Shown here: positions 35,409-47,612 of the stretch, piece after piece
Layout: every line of letters begins with the position of its first letter
Numbering within the stretch: the first letter of the stretch is position 1
Assembly: GCF_022965805.1 (NCBI RefSeq)
Contig: NC_133115.1
Coordinates: 33,099,321 to 33,163,320, forward strand
Source: Primulina eburnea
Taxonomy: Eukaryota > Streptophyta > Magnoliopsida > Lamiales > Gesneriaceae
Length of the DNA: 64,000 nucleotides
Direction of reading: 5' to 3'
Position numbers and translations under genes: made by a program
The notes under the pieces: model-generated
The model's database searches: none
What the model saw: the letters and a program-made list of their open reading frames with translations, nothing else
Told to the model about the DNA's origin: nothing

Positions 35409-36385
35409 TATAACTGGTAGATTAAATTAAAATTCAAAAAAATTGAGAAGTATTTATTAAAACACTTTATGGTAGTCAAAATTAAGAATCGTGAACGGTC
35501 GAAAAAGTTAGGATGGCAACAAATTCAAATAATTTGTGTGAGAACCCAGAATTTCGGAAGATCTGTTTTGTCTTAGCGTTCAGAATTAACAGGTATCAAA
35601 CTTGTGCAATGAACAGATTATGAATTGCATGGCAAATCAATATTTTAATCCTTGATAAAAGGAGGCCGGTAGTTAGTAATAACAATAATTAGTAATATTC
35701 AGAATATATTCCTATTATTATTTCACAAAGTTCCGGTGCTTAAAAAATACCGAATTCTGAAATCATACATATCATATATGTTGGTCGGTTTTTGAATAAT
35801 TTCATGAGCTAAAACAAAATACCCACTTGATGCAAATTGCTAAACGTATCTCGATTGATGCTTTTAAAAATTTGTCTGCCCTCACCACTGAAATACTGCT
35901 CGATAATAAAGCTACTCTTTGCTTCAAAATCTGAAGTGATGCGTTGTAGATTTTGTATAAAATTAATTCAAGAATTCATGTGTTATTTATTTGGTAAAAT
36001 CTGATTGTTAGCTTCTCAATTAGTAGCCATTAAATGTCGTGATTTCGAGTTAATGCACAAATTATAAGTTTTAATCCGCAACTGACCATAGGCATAGTCT
36101 GGTGAAATGATCCGCTGAATTTCGCGGTGTTAAATTTAATCCGGCTGTTGAATTTCATGTGGAATTCGGCTACTGAAAATGATCTGCTGAATTTTGAAAT
36201 TACTAGCTTTGCATGAGTACTGAGATTGCTAGCTCTTTCCGAAATTCTGGGTTCTCACACAAATTATTTGAATTTGTCGCCATCGATCCTAACTTTTCGA
36301 CAATTCATGATTCTTAATTTTGACTACCATAAAGTGTTTTAATAAATACTTCTCAATTTTTTTGAATTTTAATCTACCAGTTATA
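35409..36385. repeat. Long inverted repeat, arms ~150 bp, loop ~680 bp
   Basis: The left arm (35409-35559: tataactggtagatt ... cactttatggtagtcaaaat ... gagaacccagaatttcgga) and right arm (36237-36385: ttccgaaattctgggttctc ... attttgactaccataaagtg ... aatctaccagttata) are about 90% reverse-complementary. No target-site duplication is apparent. The interior is unique-looking and noncoding. It may be a large-TIR non-autonomous transposon or an inverted duplication. Confidence 0.8.
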
Positions 36386-36761
36386 TATCCAAGCACATAA
36401 TATACATAATCTGGCACGAAAAATTCTATGTTGGGTTTTTATTAACATACGGATTAGATATGTTTTCCACTAAATCCTATAATAGTCACTTTCCACGTAA
36501 CACATTCTAATTTGATGTCTTACGCCGTTATATTACAAAAATTACGCCGTTATGTTTTACATTTATTTATTTATATGTCTTATCTACTTTTGTCTGATTT
36601 TTATGAGCATATATTACATAACGTCGTATTTGGTGGTTAAATTTCGTAAAATTCCTTAATCAAATTCTTTTGGCACGTGCTGTTTACGATTCTTGGTAGG
36701 AAAATATGAATATCACATTAGATTTGGTCGAACAATGCAAACTTTTGACATCATTTCAAGT

Positions 36762-36769
36762 TATATATA
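36762..36769 (+). promoter_or_regulatory. TATA box of the ERF gene
   Basis: TATATATA lies 144 bp before the ATG at 36913 in an otherwise mixed-composition stretch, followed by a short pyrimidine-rich leader. Confidence 0.5.
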
Positions 36770-36912
36770 CCCCATATGTTCTATGAAGTATAAACTAATT
36801 ACCGCCAATTCACTAACTTCTCCCCACGAAATTTAACCACCAAATATCTTGTTTGTATATGTATCCACAATTTCATACGAAGAAATATTGATTTTCGACT
36901 GTACACGAATAA

Positions 36913-37347
36913 ATGGAAGGAGCTTCAAGAAGCAAGGCCATGCAAGAAAGGGACGACGACAAAAAAGAAGAAACTCGATATCGTGGCGTCCGGCACAGGC
37001 CTTGGGGGAAGTTTGCGGCGGAGATCCGTGACCCGACTCGACAGGGAGCACGCCTGTGGCTAGGAACGTTTGACACAGCGGAGGAGGCCGCGCGCGCATA
37101 TGATAAAGCTGCATTTAAGCTGAGGGGTCATCTTGCAATTTTAAACTTTCCTAACGAGTATTACTCTCAATTGACCATTCCTCCATACAATCCGAAATTT
37201 TCACCTGCATTTCCGGCATCGTCTTCGTCCTCCTCTTCAATGGTTGGACCGTATTATTGTTGTTCTGGAGAGAGGATCGAGTTGGAGTATTTGGGTGATA
37301 GTTTGTTGGAGGAGATGTTGGATTCTTCCTTGGAGAAGAAGAAGTAG
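36913..37347 (+). CDS. Small group-IX ERF transcription factor (ERF095-098 type)
   Basis: The intronless 144-residue frame has one AP2/ERF domain (about 22-80: [19 protein letters not shown] to AILNFP). A35 and D40 are the alanine and aspartate that mark ERF-type GCC-box binders. The C-terminal [15 protein letters not shown] (122-136) corresponds to the acidic EYLDD-type motif at the end of small group-IXc ERFs such as Arabidopsis ERF096/ERF098, which act as nuclear activators in defence and stress signalling. Length, missing introns and domain order all fit. A serine run (103-109) separates the two parts. It could be named after several close paralogues; the exact orthologue is not decided. 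Confidence 0.94.
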   Translation: MEGASRSKAMQERDDDKKEETRYRGVRHRPWGKFAAEIRDPTRQGARLWLGTFDTAEEAARAYDKAAFKLRGHLAILNFPNEYYSQLTIPPYNPKFSPAFPASSSSSSSMVGPYYCCSGERIELEYLGDSLLEEMLDSSLEKKK

Positions 37348-37714
37348 ACATGACATGAAATTACAAGCAGCTTCATAAATTGCCAACTTTTGGTTTGCAA
37401 AAATGTAATTGTAAACTTTTCATTTATCTTTATATATATATATGTATATATTATAAACCTATGTTTTCGTACAAGATCTTCACTGTTTTTTTGTAAGTTA
37501 ATTGACTATTAGGGAAATAGCGCCCTAACATTAACGTGACTCTATCAAATCGAGAAAATTTATAGATTTCGAGATGTAATTTTTACTTTAAGTTGAGTTT
37601 TCCAGAAAAAAATTTCTATTAGTATATAAAACCCTGGCCCCCACATATAATTCAGAATGTGTTATAATTCTCGTTCAAAATTAATAGTTGAAATCTATCA
37701 ATATAATAATAACA

Positions 37715-37969
37715 GGAAAAAAAACTTATATGAGACAGTCTCACGAATCGTATTTTGTGAGACAGATATCTTATTTGGGTCATCCATGAAAAGATATTAC
37801 TTTTTATGCTAAGAGTATTACTTTTTATTGTGAATATCGGTTATTTGGGTCATCCATGAAAAAATATTAATTTTTATGTTAAGAATATTAATTTTTATTG
37901 TGAATATCGGTAGGATTAACCCGTCTCACAGATAAAGATTCGTGAAACTGTCTCACAATAGACCTACTC
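37715..37969 (+). mobile_element. MITE of the 9-bp-TSD family with internal duplication
   Basis: Ends are GGAAAAAAAACTTATATGAG and AGACCTACTC; flanks ATAATAACA (37706-37714) and ATAATAATA (37970-37978) match at 8 of 9. A ~75-bp middle segment (ttatttgggtcatccatgaa through gtgaatatcggt) is repeated in tandem, making it 255 bp rather than ~182. Confidence 0.85.

Positions 37970-38013
<44 letters not shown>
37970..38013. repeat. (AAT)n microsatellite
   Basis: About 14 AAT units start directly at the MITE's 3' border, so the MITE appears to have inserted into or seeded the repeat. Confidence 0.9.
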
Positions 38014-38014
<1 letters not shown>

Positions 38015-38810
38015 GTAGTAGTAATAATATAGTAGTAGTACCAATAATCACCATCATCATCGATATAAAATCAGAAAATCTGAAAAAAAAAAAAAAAAAA
38101 AGTAATATCAATCTTTTACACCTAAACAACATTAATAAAACTATAAAGTAATGTATAATCTATGATGAATACATGCGTAATCGTTAAATTGCTGAAGAAA
38201 TAAATTGTAGATAATTGAACTGTACATATTCCAAACAATAAACGAGTCTTTTCGATTTCTGCATATATTGTCTACAATTTTTTTATATATATAAAAAGAG
38301 ATAAGTGATCAATTGAAAAAAAAAGATGCTAAAAATTGAAAATCACGTAAACTATGGAAAAAATATTAAAATTCATTAAATTGGTGAAGGAAATTCCAGA
38401 ACATAAAATTATGGACAATCGCACTGTACATATTCCAAAACAAAATTATTGTGTGTTTTCAGTTTCTGCGTATATCGTCTACTAAATTTTTCTAAAATGC
38501 AATTTTAATTGCACGAATTAAATAAAAAATGTAAAGATAATGATTAAATTTAAATTACGACCGGGCTTCTAAATTTTTAAATTACAACTTTTCAACTCCC
38601 TTTTTATGTTAACTAGATAATTTTTTTTAATGAAAATAATTAAAGTTTAATTACAGACAACTGTCGGACACCTGCAAATTTAAATTTTCAGATGAAGTAG
38701 AAACCTTTCAATTGCCTTTTCGAAATTATAGAAAATTTAATTGATTTTAATAGGGTTGCTATTTTGCGTGTATATATATAATCCGTGCATCACATGGGTG
38801 AGATACTAAT

Positions 38811-39118
38811 ATACATTTGAAATTCTACATCAGCACTGCTCGCATAGGTGTTCACAATGGTTGTTCAGATATCAAACTTTGTTCTTTGTGATGCATATGC
38901 CTCTTATGATCTTATAAATTTGAAATAAATAGTCCGAAAATGAATATCTTCCGAAAATGAAAATCATTCTAAATGCGAAAACAAATTTATTAAGCAACAA
39001 ATAAATATATATTTGAAATTCTACTTCAGCATACTCGCATGAGTGTTCACAATGGCTGTTCATGATATCAAACTTTGTTCTTTGTGATGCATGTGCCTCT
39101 TATGAGCTTATAAATTTG

Positions 39119-39122
<4 letters not shown>
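38811..39122. repeat. Direct duplication, ~115-bp units ~200 bp apart
   Basis: 'tttgaaattctac(a/t)tcagca' through 'caaactttgttctttgtgat' and 'gcctcttatga' occur at 38811-38930 and again at 39008-39122 with a few differences. A weaker duplication of 'actgtacatattccaaa' and 'tttctgc(a/g)tatat(t/c)gtcta' lies just upstream at about 38200-38490. Confidence 0.75.

Positions 39123-39126
<4 letters not shown>

Positions 39127-39216
<90 letters not shown>
39127..39216. repeat. Compound (TA)n(TG)n microsatellite
   Basis: About 57 bp of AT dinucleotides pass directly into about 33 bp of TG dinucleotides. The frames through it (IY and CV repeats) are not genes. Confidence 0.95.
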
Positions 39217-39217
<1 letters not shown>

Positions 39218-40524
39218 AGTAGAGAGATTATTTCAAAAATTATTCGATGGCATTGGTCAAATTGAACAATCGCTAAGCATCATTGGTGAATGCAGCTTGG
39301 TAATCTTCGAGGAAGAAATAAAGGAAATTGACCTTTTTCCGCGATTCTTTTTGTCTTCAGGAGTCGAGAATAATTTATAAAAAAGAAGCATTAACAAGAA
39401 TAAAGGTCAGAAAGAATTTATAGATTCTTGATTAAGTTGGGAGAAAATTAATTATTCATTATTAAGATTAGGGAAAAAATTATACAAAATAGTCCAATAT
39501 GTTACGGACATCCATGATTATTTAAATACAAATTCGAAGCATATATGTTTTTTTTAATGAAGATGGAACCCGAAACCGCTATTCTTACGTGTGCAATGAA
39601 TAAACTTTGATCCGACGTATTAGTCTGCATACCACGCTAGCCATGTAGAGTATATAAGGTTGTTCATATTGGATCGTTCCAAGTACGCTATGTCAAATCC
39701 TTTATCATAACTTTTCAAAAATATAAAGAAAAAAATTCATAAATAAACCTCGATTTGATGCAGTAGTCTTAAACCAATATATCTACTTAAGTTTACATTG
39801 AATATCATTAAACTTTTATAGAAAATATAAAAGTTTGGATAAAATACATCTAAACTTTTACATTTTCAAAAAAATCATTAAAGTTCTAGAACCAATACAT
39901 CCGCTTAATTCATAACTTGTATTGATTCAAAGCACACAGATTTTATTGAGCACAATTTTTTTTTGTGAAACGATCTCACAAGTCAATATATGAAAGTAAA
40001 ACTCCGCCAAGTATCTTTAGAAACTTTATTTATATTTTGGAAAATAATCTTTATATATAAAATGAAAATTGTTATATCATATATATGTGTAGTAGAAAAT
40101 ATAGAGTGGAGGATTTAGAACCGAATCCACACCAAATTTATATTGGAAAAATAATTCTAAAATTTGGGAATTTGGTAAGATGTCATTGTTTGCACTATAA
40201 ATATAGGGTTTGGGAAAGGGGGGACCCCTTTACCTCCCAATGCATGACAGTGAAAACATCCAAATTTCTTTTGTAATTCTTGGATATATTTTTTTCCACT
40301 TCAAAATTTTCCAGTAAAAGCCAAAAAGGAAAATCGTTTGATTCAATCATGAAAAACAATTATTCGAAGAAAAATGAGGTACATGAAGGGGAAAGTTGTT
40401 AAAGCAATGACGATTTCAATCATGTCTTCTACTCAAAATTAGATATGTGGTCCATTAAATTTAACTTTCCCTTGTTCAAGCTATGGGTGCTGGGGAGTCC
40501 ACTTTTCATTTCAAGTATGTTTTT

Positions 40525-40696
40525 TATAATATGATCTCAGATATTTTTATTCGTGAAACGGCTAAACACGGTCTATATTTACTATAAAAAGTAATATTTT
40601 TATCATAAAAATTAATATTTTTTCATGGACAACCCAAATAAAACATATGTATCACAAAATTGATCTGTGAGACCGTCTCACCAGAATTTTCGCGTT
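40525..40696 (-). mobile_element. Decayed MITE copy
   Basis: It keeps 'tgatctcagatatttttatt', the doubled 'aaaaagtaatatttttat', 'catggacaacccaaataaaa' and 'gtgagaccgtctcaccagaa'. The termini are eroded and no TSD is readable. Confidence 0.65.
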
Positions 40697-41084
40697 TTAT
40701 TTATATACATTTTTAGGGATTGATATATTTAATGGTCCTCTTCGATTTATTCCCCACACCCCAAAAAAAATTACACTCGATTTTCCAAAAAAAATCTCAT
40801 TTTCACATAAATGGTACTAAATATCACTCTTTAACTACTCTAGTCAAAACATATACATTGGTAAAACGAAAAGCAAGGGGGGTGTCTTCAATGCAAGATA
40901 ATTATTGACTTTTAATGACTTTCGTAAATTTTAAAAGTTTAGATGGATTCAATTAATTATTAGTTCAAACCGAATATGTTATATATGTCAAATAATTATT
41001 AGTTCAAAGAAATTAATAAAAAATAATATGTTATAATTAAGTACAAAATTTATAAAATCTTATAAAAAAAATTCACAAAAGTCT

Positions 41085-41245
41085 ATAAAAATCTTGCAAA
41101 AAAGTCTACATGAATCCACATAAATTTGTTTATAAATCTGTGCGAATATGTAAAAGTCAATATAAATCTTGCAAAAAAGTCTACATGAATCCACATAAAT
41201 CTGTTTATAAATATGTGAGATTCTGTAAAAGTCAATAAAAATCTA
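41085..41245. repeat. Tandem repeat, ~76-bp unit, two copies
   Basis: 'aatcttgcaaaaaagtctac' with 'atgaatccacataaat' occurs at about 41090 and again at about 41166, with the spacer also conserved; shorter 'aaaagtctat' echoes follow to 41270. Confidence 0.75.
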
Positions 41246-41394
41246 TCAAATCCATAAAAGTCTATCATTTAAAAAAATCATTAAAAATCATCAAAAATCT
41301 AGATTGAATACACCCTACTAATATGAAATATATATAGGTAACTAGGAATCTCTAAAAAAAATTCATTATATACCTAAAAATAAAATAAAAGTAT

Positions 41395-42405
41395 CTAGCC
41401 TAACGCCTCTGATTCAACTGGTTGAACCGCACTTCTACCATGCCCAAGAGAAAGGAACGATCTTTTAATTCTGCAACCTTCATTTGCACTTATAGTCTCA
41501 CTACTGATTGCAGCATCACCTTTCTGATTCATTATACGTTGAACAGCTAAATACAACTGCCTGTCATCTGCTGAATCCATGGAAAATGACCTTCGAAATG
41601 GCTGAAATACAGAGAATTGCTCATCTTTCTGCCTACTTTCAATGCACTCATCTCCCATGCTTGAAACTTTCTTGGATTTCTTCCGCGTGAACTTGGGTTC
41701 GAACTTCTCCGGTGAAGGGCTAATGGATAAAAACTCGCTGGAGTTCGAATTTTCTTGAATCCCATGTGGTGCTGGATTGGGATGGCTCTGTAGATCAGTT
41801 CCTATTTCAATCACCACATAATCTTCATCCCTTCCAGTGAAGTTATCGGTGTATGGAGTTGGATATCGAGGAGAAGGATATGTAGCAAGGATTTCTTGAC
41901 TTGTAGGAGTGGCTGAAACGCTTGTTCTACAAAGTGGACAATTGGCGTTGTTTTGAAGCCAAACGTCTATACAATCAATGTGAAAGAAATGGCCGCAATT
42001 TGGGATGATTCTTAGCTGCTCTTCTTCCTGAAATTCAATCAAACAAACGACACATTCGCTAGAGTTTTGGACAGCTGGCTCTTTTCCATTTCCTTTGTTG
42101 AACTTGAAAACTGGGATTGATCTGATCGCAGCTTCGGTTAGCCCACGATTCTCGGGCACCGGAGAGCGAGACAGTAAGTGGTTTCCAGCACGGCGTCTTC
42201 TAGAGGAGGAAAAACGGTCTAAAAGATCAATTTGGTGCCAATTCAAGCAACATTTGATCACAAAGACATAGTAGCCAACCAGCAAGAGAGCAGTCGCTAA
42301 AATGCCGATAATGGCAACCGCTATAATAGGGAAGCCAGTATGCGAAGAAGACAAAGACGGAACAAAATGTGAGGATGGCGGACTTTGAATGGGAGGCAGT
42401 GACAT
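41395..42405 (-). CDS. ATL-type RING-H2 E3 ubiquitin ligase
   Basis: This is an intronless 336-residue frame, as usual for the ATL family. A hydrophobic N-terminal segment (about 24-52, GFPIIAVAIIGILATALLLV onward) would anchor it in a membrane. A basic region and the GLD-like box (GLTEAAIRSIPVFKF, 88-102) follow, then the RING-H2: C118, C121, C137, H139, H142, C145, C156, C159, with the family's Pro two residues before C137 and the Trp in DVWL. A long Ser-rich tail contains RRSFSMDS, a motif of the ATL1/ATL16-type subgroup. It should transfer ubiquitin from an E2; ATLs are often fast, elicitor-responsive genes. The start ATG at 42405 gives a normal N-terminus. Confidence 0.94.
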   Translation of the reverse strand: MSLPPIQSPPSSHFVPSLSSSHTGFPIIAVAIIGILATALLLVGYYVFVIKCCLNWHQIDLLDRFSSSRRRRAGNHLLSRSPVPENRGLTEAAIRSIPVFKFNKGNGKEPAVQNSSECVVCLIEFQEEEQLRIIPNCGHFFHIDCIDVWLQNNANCPLCRTSVSATPTSQEILATYPSPRYPTPYTDNFTGRDEDYVVIEIGTDLQSHPNPAPHGIQENSNSSEFLSISPSPEKFEPKFTRKKSKKVSSMGDECIESRQKDEQFSVFQPFRRSFSMDSADDRQLYLAVQRIMNQKGDAAISSETISANEGCRIKRSFLSLGHGRSAVQPVESEALG

Positions 42406-42419
42406 GCTAACTCCAAGAA

Positions 42420-44160
42420 AGGATTTTATTCAAGAAAATATAATCAGTGGATTCAAAATTTCCAGAAAAAAAAGTATGAAATATTAAGATGGATTACTAC
42501 AAATCATCCAAGACTTGAACATCATGCTCATAAATGATGGGGAAAAGTTCGTCTACTTTGAAAAAAAAATTTAAAATGGAATCCCAGTTTGAATTTTAGA
42601 ATGTAGTAGTACTTGCAGGTGATTTTGTGTGGGGGAGAGAAAAGAAGATGGACGATACGAAGTTTGGACGTGTGAATGTATATATATTTAAGGTGGGAAA
42701 ACAAAGATGTACCCAAAGAAAGTGGCGGATGGTTGGTTAAAAGGTATCTAACCTAAATCAGAAAAGAAATTTGGCTGCCAATAAATTTGTTAACAATATT
42801 TAAATTTGTATTGCCTCATATTCGACGATTGTTCTCATTGTATCAAGACGAGTCATTCCAGCGTGCTTATACTCTCACTCACACGCAACCTAAGAAACTT
42901 TCCCGTGAGTCTCCCATCTCAGAATTACCTCAAATCAACAGCTTAACTTTGGAGTTATTATGTGGTGAACTCCCGAAAAGAAGTTGAACTTTCTTGATAT
43001 GAATAGTACATATCACATTTTTTAAGCACTCTTCAACCATACAGTCTCATACCTGCTCATTGTCCGTGCGACCTCATGACACCGACGATCACTCCCACCT
43101 TCTTCGGCCACTGACCTCACAAATTTCCGGGTGGATCGAAAAATTAACAAGTTCAAATTTGCTAGCTTGCTCTAGCAGTCGGTTCTTTTCTTTGTTTGTT
43201 TAAAGGAGGGAAGGGGATTCTCCTTAATCACACACTTACTTCATCTTTTTGAAGTAGTACCCAAGAAAATGCAACGAACGTCCCATCGGGTCCCAATCTA
43301 GAAATTCACCCGTCAATTACTCGATTGCATGTATACACAAAAAGGCCAATTCCACGAAGGAAAAAGAATTCCTAAAAAGTGAAGAAAGTAGATATATGGG
43401 ACAAATGACAAAGGGATATTCGGCGTGATTGGGTAACAGGGTGGCTAAATTTTGCTCATGTTCAAGCAAAATCTTCCAATTTTTTGTATACTTTCTGAAA
43501 AAATTTAAATACCCAATGTAAGTTAGTAACTTTTTATTAGAAATTATTTTTATGATGTCATTAGCTATTTTTATTCTTCAAAAGAAATCAATTAATTTTA
43601 ATTATGTAGTTTCGCATTTATTTTATGTTCTCAAATTGTTGCGACACAGTCAAAGGTCGTGGCAGGCAAGAAAGCTGTCTGTTTTGACGATATTTTGTTG
43701 GTACAAATTTTCCAAACTGCCTAGTGGGGGAATTGGGATGGACCGTCCATTTTCTTTGCTTCCAAAGTATATAATAAATGTTTTTGTTTTTAGAAAAACA
43801 TGAGAGACCAGTTTTGTAAGTTTATTTGTAAAAAAAATAAGAAATATTTTATTTGGTGAGATTGACTTGGTTCGATCGAGGAATCTTTTATTCTGGGAAA
43901 CCAAAAGAAACAAAATATTAAAGAACCCACATCTTGGTCAATATTTTCTGAACAATTACATATGTCTTCTCTCCGACTTCAAGATTTTTTAAATCCCATC
44001 GTTCTTTTTATTTTTTAATCATCTAAAATATGATAATTTTATAAAACTTTAACTCGAGAGGGAGTTTTTTTGGTTTAAGAACAAGTATCCTGCTTTTCAA
44101 ACAACATCCGTAATATTTATTTTGACATCATACGTACATCATTTCAGACAACATAAGTTG
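42420..44160. other. Intergenic region between ATL and the 2-ODD
   Basis: The part next to 42405 (to about 42680) is the presumed ATL leader and promoter, with a 'gtatatatattta' TATA-like stretch near 42678 on the forward strand (reverse reading TAAATATATATAC). The rest shows no gene and no recognisable transposon. Confidence 0.45.
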
Positions 44161-44167
44161 ATAATTG

Positions 44168-45469
44168 TTAGAATTTATAATAATCTAGAGCACGATAATT
44201 GTCAAGTCCAGCGCTGAGGAACTTGACTACATAATCACTTAATACAACATCTCTGTATAAAGGTGGACTTTCTTGTGAGATTAGCTCTTTGATTGGCCCA
44301 TAAATTTTGGCTCCGTTCACAGGTCCAGAGAAGAAGCAAGCCACAGAAATTCTTGGCCCGATCTCATTGGAAATTGCCCTATGTTCGTTGCTCCTGAACT
44401 TTCCATTTGATACCAACTATATATATGATAAATTATTAGAGATAAATTTCATGACCAAAAGTCACGATTATGTATGTATGTACGTATGTACGTATGTAAT
44501 GTACATATGTACCTGGAGAAGATCCCCGATATTTACGACAAGAGCACCTCTCAATGGCTCAATATCGACCCATTGACCTTCATACATAACCTGGAGACCT
44601 GTCCTAATTTGGTTTTGCAGCAGAATAGTGAGGAAACCTGCATCAGAATGCTTGCCAGTTCCAATACTCAGTTCTGGTTCCGGGCATGCTGGATAGTAGT
44701 GGCAGTGCAGACGATGCCCTTTGGAGCATTCCATATTTTTCAAACAATCGGTTTGAAGTTCAAGAGCATCGGATAATAATCCCAGTAAGAGATTCCCCAA
44801 TATTTCTACATGTCTGGAGTATTGAATAGCAGATTCCCTACAAATTGCAAACCATCATCATTCGGTAGATATTAGACCATGGAATCATATATTCTTTAAC
44901 AAAAAGGGGGGTGGGGATCAAATTAACCTGCAAGAAGCTGGCAGTTCGTTTCGATCAGTGGGATGGTCAGGATCCGAAAACGAAAGGGTCAAAGTATCCC
45001 TCCAACTAGCAGTTCTTGATGTAAAAAGATCGTAGGTACTGCTAAATCTTACAGCTTTTGTGTTGTCTCGCGTATAATACTTCTTTTTCTCCTCCGGATC
45101 TCGCTCGTTAAATTCGCGCACACCTTCAATCATGCCATCAAGAACAGGCAATGGAATCCCATGATTTATAACCTGGAAAAAACCCCATGTTACCGATGCA
45201 ATTCTTACCTCCTCAACGACCAGTTTCCGCCTGTCGGGATTCCGAATTTCACTGAGATCAATTACAGGAACCTGGACATTTGCCCTTTTATAAGTTGATG
45301 AGTCCTGCAACAGCTCCTCATATGGCCTGATAAAAATCCTGGGAATTTTCTGTATCCCAGAATCTAACAGGCCCTTGACACCAGCTCTGGTTTCATCGAA
45401 AGCCTGGAGCATTTCCATTCTGTCATACTCCTGGTTACCTGTAGGGAATCCTGGTGTTACTCCTGCCAT
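44168..45469 (-). CDS. 2-oxoglutarate/Fe(II)-dependent dioxygenase (ACC oxidase homolog type)
   Basis: Exons 44928-45469, 44513-44837 and 44168-44416 join to 371 residues, the usual length and three-exon plan of this group. The N-terminal DIOX_N part includes KGLLDSGIQKIPRIF and WGFFQVINHGIP; the double-stranded beta-helix has the iron triad H244, D246 (GKHSDAG) and H301 (SNEHRAISN) and the 2-oxoglutarate pair R311/S313 (GPRISVACFF). Proteins of this clade (1-aminocyclopropane-1-carboxylate oxidase homologs, GSL-OH, deacetoxyvindoline hydroxylase relatives) hydroxylate specialised metabolites; they are not true ethylene-forming enzymes. The substrate cannot be told. A broken paralogue lies 3.6 kb upstream on the same strand (49110-50510). 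Confidence 0.94.
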
Positions 45470-45733
45470 TAGATGTAATTGTAGAGCACTGTAAGATTTG
45501 TACCTGACAGCCTGGTGATCGTGTAACTAATTTATAGACATAATGATCTGTCAGTGAGTTGAAGAGACAAGATAAAATATACAGTTTAGTCATGGTGGGC
45601 TACTTCGTCATAGCTGATCTCAAACAATGACATTTGATATTATCACGTGTCAAAATTCGTCTTAAGCAATTGACTTTATCAGTTTTTCATCCACATATAT
45701 GAGGTTAGGACACATGTAGCAACCTGCTGGTGA

Positions 45734-45738
<5 letters not shown>

Positions 45739-45787
<49 letters not shown>
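45739..45787. repeat. (TA)n microsatellite in the 2-ODD promoter region
   Basis: About 48 bp of TA dinucleotides, 270 bp upstream of the start codon. Confidence 0.95.
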
Positions 45788-45791
<4 letters not shown>

Positions 45792-46278
45792 ATCCACAAT
45801 CGTTTTTTCCTCTCTGAGTAAACCCAAAAAATCAACGCAATATAACTCAGAAACTACTTCGACTAGATGAACTATATTGGACAAAGCGCACAGACGAGGA
45901 GATAGTAAACTCCCGACCTATTTATAAGAACTCACTGTATCCTCTCATTCAATTTCAATCTACCTCTTGGGATGATATCATGTATTTAGTCTAATCAATA
46001 AAATTTTGGAAGATTTATAGTGGGAAATCAGTTTACTAATTTTACATATTCTTAATTCCTGCAAGTATATGTATATATTTTCGGTCATTTAATTTTCGCA
46101 TTTTTAATGTATAGTCATGTTATCAATCAAAATACGGTATTAATCCGCTAACTTATATTTATTTTTCAAATTTAATCTTTTTCGTTTGAATGATATCATC
46201 ATGTCAACATTTTTCAAGAGATAAAAAAAAATGGGATATAAAATATTCAAATATTCGTTTTACAGCTAAAATAAATTT

Positions 46279-46433
46279 GGCAAAAACTTATGTGAGACGA
46301 TCTCACGTGTATTATTTGTGAGACGGTTCTCTTATTTGGGTCACCCATAAAAAAGTATTACTTTTTATGCTAAGATTATTACTTTTTATTGTGAATATGA
46401 GTATTGTTGACCGGTCTCACATGAGACTCACTC
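46279..46433 (+). mobile_element. MITE of the 9-bp-TSD family, perfect TSD, internally shortened
   Basis: It starts GGCAAAAACTTATGTGAGAC and ends ACATGAGACTCACTC; AATAAATTT flanks it at 46270-46278 and 46434-46442. At 155 bp it has lost one inner repeat near the right end, apparently by recombination between the two close 'gtctcac' motifs. Confidence 0.9.
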
Positions 46434-46727
46434 AATAAATTTTATGTATCAGACATATTTAATTCGCATTGATTATCTGATCTGGTAACTTGACACATCA
46501 TGGTAGTGGTTTAAATAACACGTTTATTAATATGTATTCACTGCACTTTGCTAGGAATATTTTATTTCTAGTCGTTGCTGCCACTTTTAAAATAACACGT
46601 AAAGAAAAGGATATAAACGAAGGTGTGAGAAATAGTTCTCTGACCCATAATTTGGAAGATTATAGCTCTTCCACCAAAAAGATAAATATCTATTTTATTT
46701 ATTTTAGGACAATGAAAATTCATTAAT

Positions 46728-46919
46728 GATAAAAACTTGTGTGAAAAGATCTCACGGATCGTATTTTGTAAGACATATTTTTTATTTGGGTCAACCACGA
46801 AAAATTATTACTTTTTATATTAAGAGTATTAATTTTTATTGTGAATATCAAAAATATTGACCAATTTCACAGATAAAGATTCGTGATACCTTATCACAAA
46901 AGACTATATTCTATTATTC
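46728..46919 (+). mobile_element. MITE of the 9-bp-TSD family, perfect TSD
   Basis: It starts GATAAAAACTTGTGTGAA; TTCATTAAT flanks it at 46719-46727 and 46920-46928. The sequence is diverged, so the insertion is older. It landed inside the local repeat 'ttaggacaatga..attcattaa'. Confidence 0.82.
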
Positions 46920-46920
46920 T

Positions 46921-47035
46921 TCATTAATTTTCTCGGTCGAACTAGATATGCCCATTAAATTTAGGACAATGACAATTCATTAATTTTCTTGGTCGAACTG
47001 GGTAAGCCCATTAAATTTAGGACAATGACACTTTA
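46921..47035. repeat. Direct repeat, ~57-bp unit
   Basis: 'cattaattttct(c/t)ggtcga' with 'gcccattaaatttaggacaa' occurs twice in tandem (about 46922 and 46979); a partial third piece precedes the MITE at 46704-46727. Confidence 0.75.
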
Positions 47036-47612
47036 TATTTTTATTTTGATTTCCTTCATTGTATAACTACTGTAATCATATCTAGAAATTTATTTTTTAG
47101 TTACAGTATTATTTTTCTTTAAAATCTTTTGTTTTTAATAAATTTATTGGCATAAAAAAACAATAATTTACAATCAAATTGGAATTCTTAGAAGGTAGAA
47201 TTTTATTAATTTTTTTACTCAAGTTGGTACATTTATACTTGATACGTCAACATTTACAAAATTTATGCAAATAATATGATATAAAATTGACAATAATAAA
47301 AAGTTGAACTTTAGACTAATGTTAGTTCTTCAAATCTATTGATTTATATATTATATTATATTGAATTTATTTTAAGATAAATTTGCAAATATCGGGATGA
47401 CTAGGTATTTAAAAAGGTGTGATAACTTCAAGATAAACAAAATAAAAACAAACCTTTGATATTTAACACGAAGGATCTCAAAGATAAAGACAGACAGCGC
47501 CTGCAATCTCAGATATCTTCATTTTAGGTATCATATGAGACCGTCTTACATATCTTAATTTGTGAGACGGATCAACTTTAACGATATTCACAATAAAAAA
47601 GTAATACTCATA

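Larger units (their letters stand above)
32931..36700. other. Gene-free region between TOPP and the ERF
   Basis: It contains a possible gene fragment (34136-34258), a possible Helitron 3' terminus near 34890-34925 (reverse-strand reading ends in ...CACTAGT after a GCGTGTGC stretch) and a long inverted repeat (35409-36385). No intact gene is seen. Confidence 0.45.

Noticed and set aside
37942..38151. Asparagine- and serine-rich 69-codon frame
   Set aside because: It is the (AAT)n microsatellite plus the end of a MITE read as protein.
41083..41268. 61-codon reverse frame with repeated FINRFMWIHVDFFARF
   Set aside because: The protein repeat simply mirrors the 76-bp DNA tandem repeat; no gene context.
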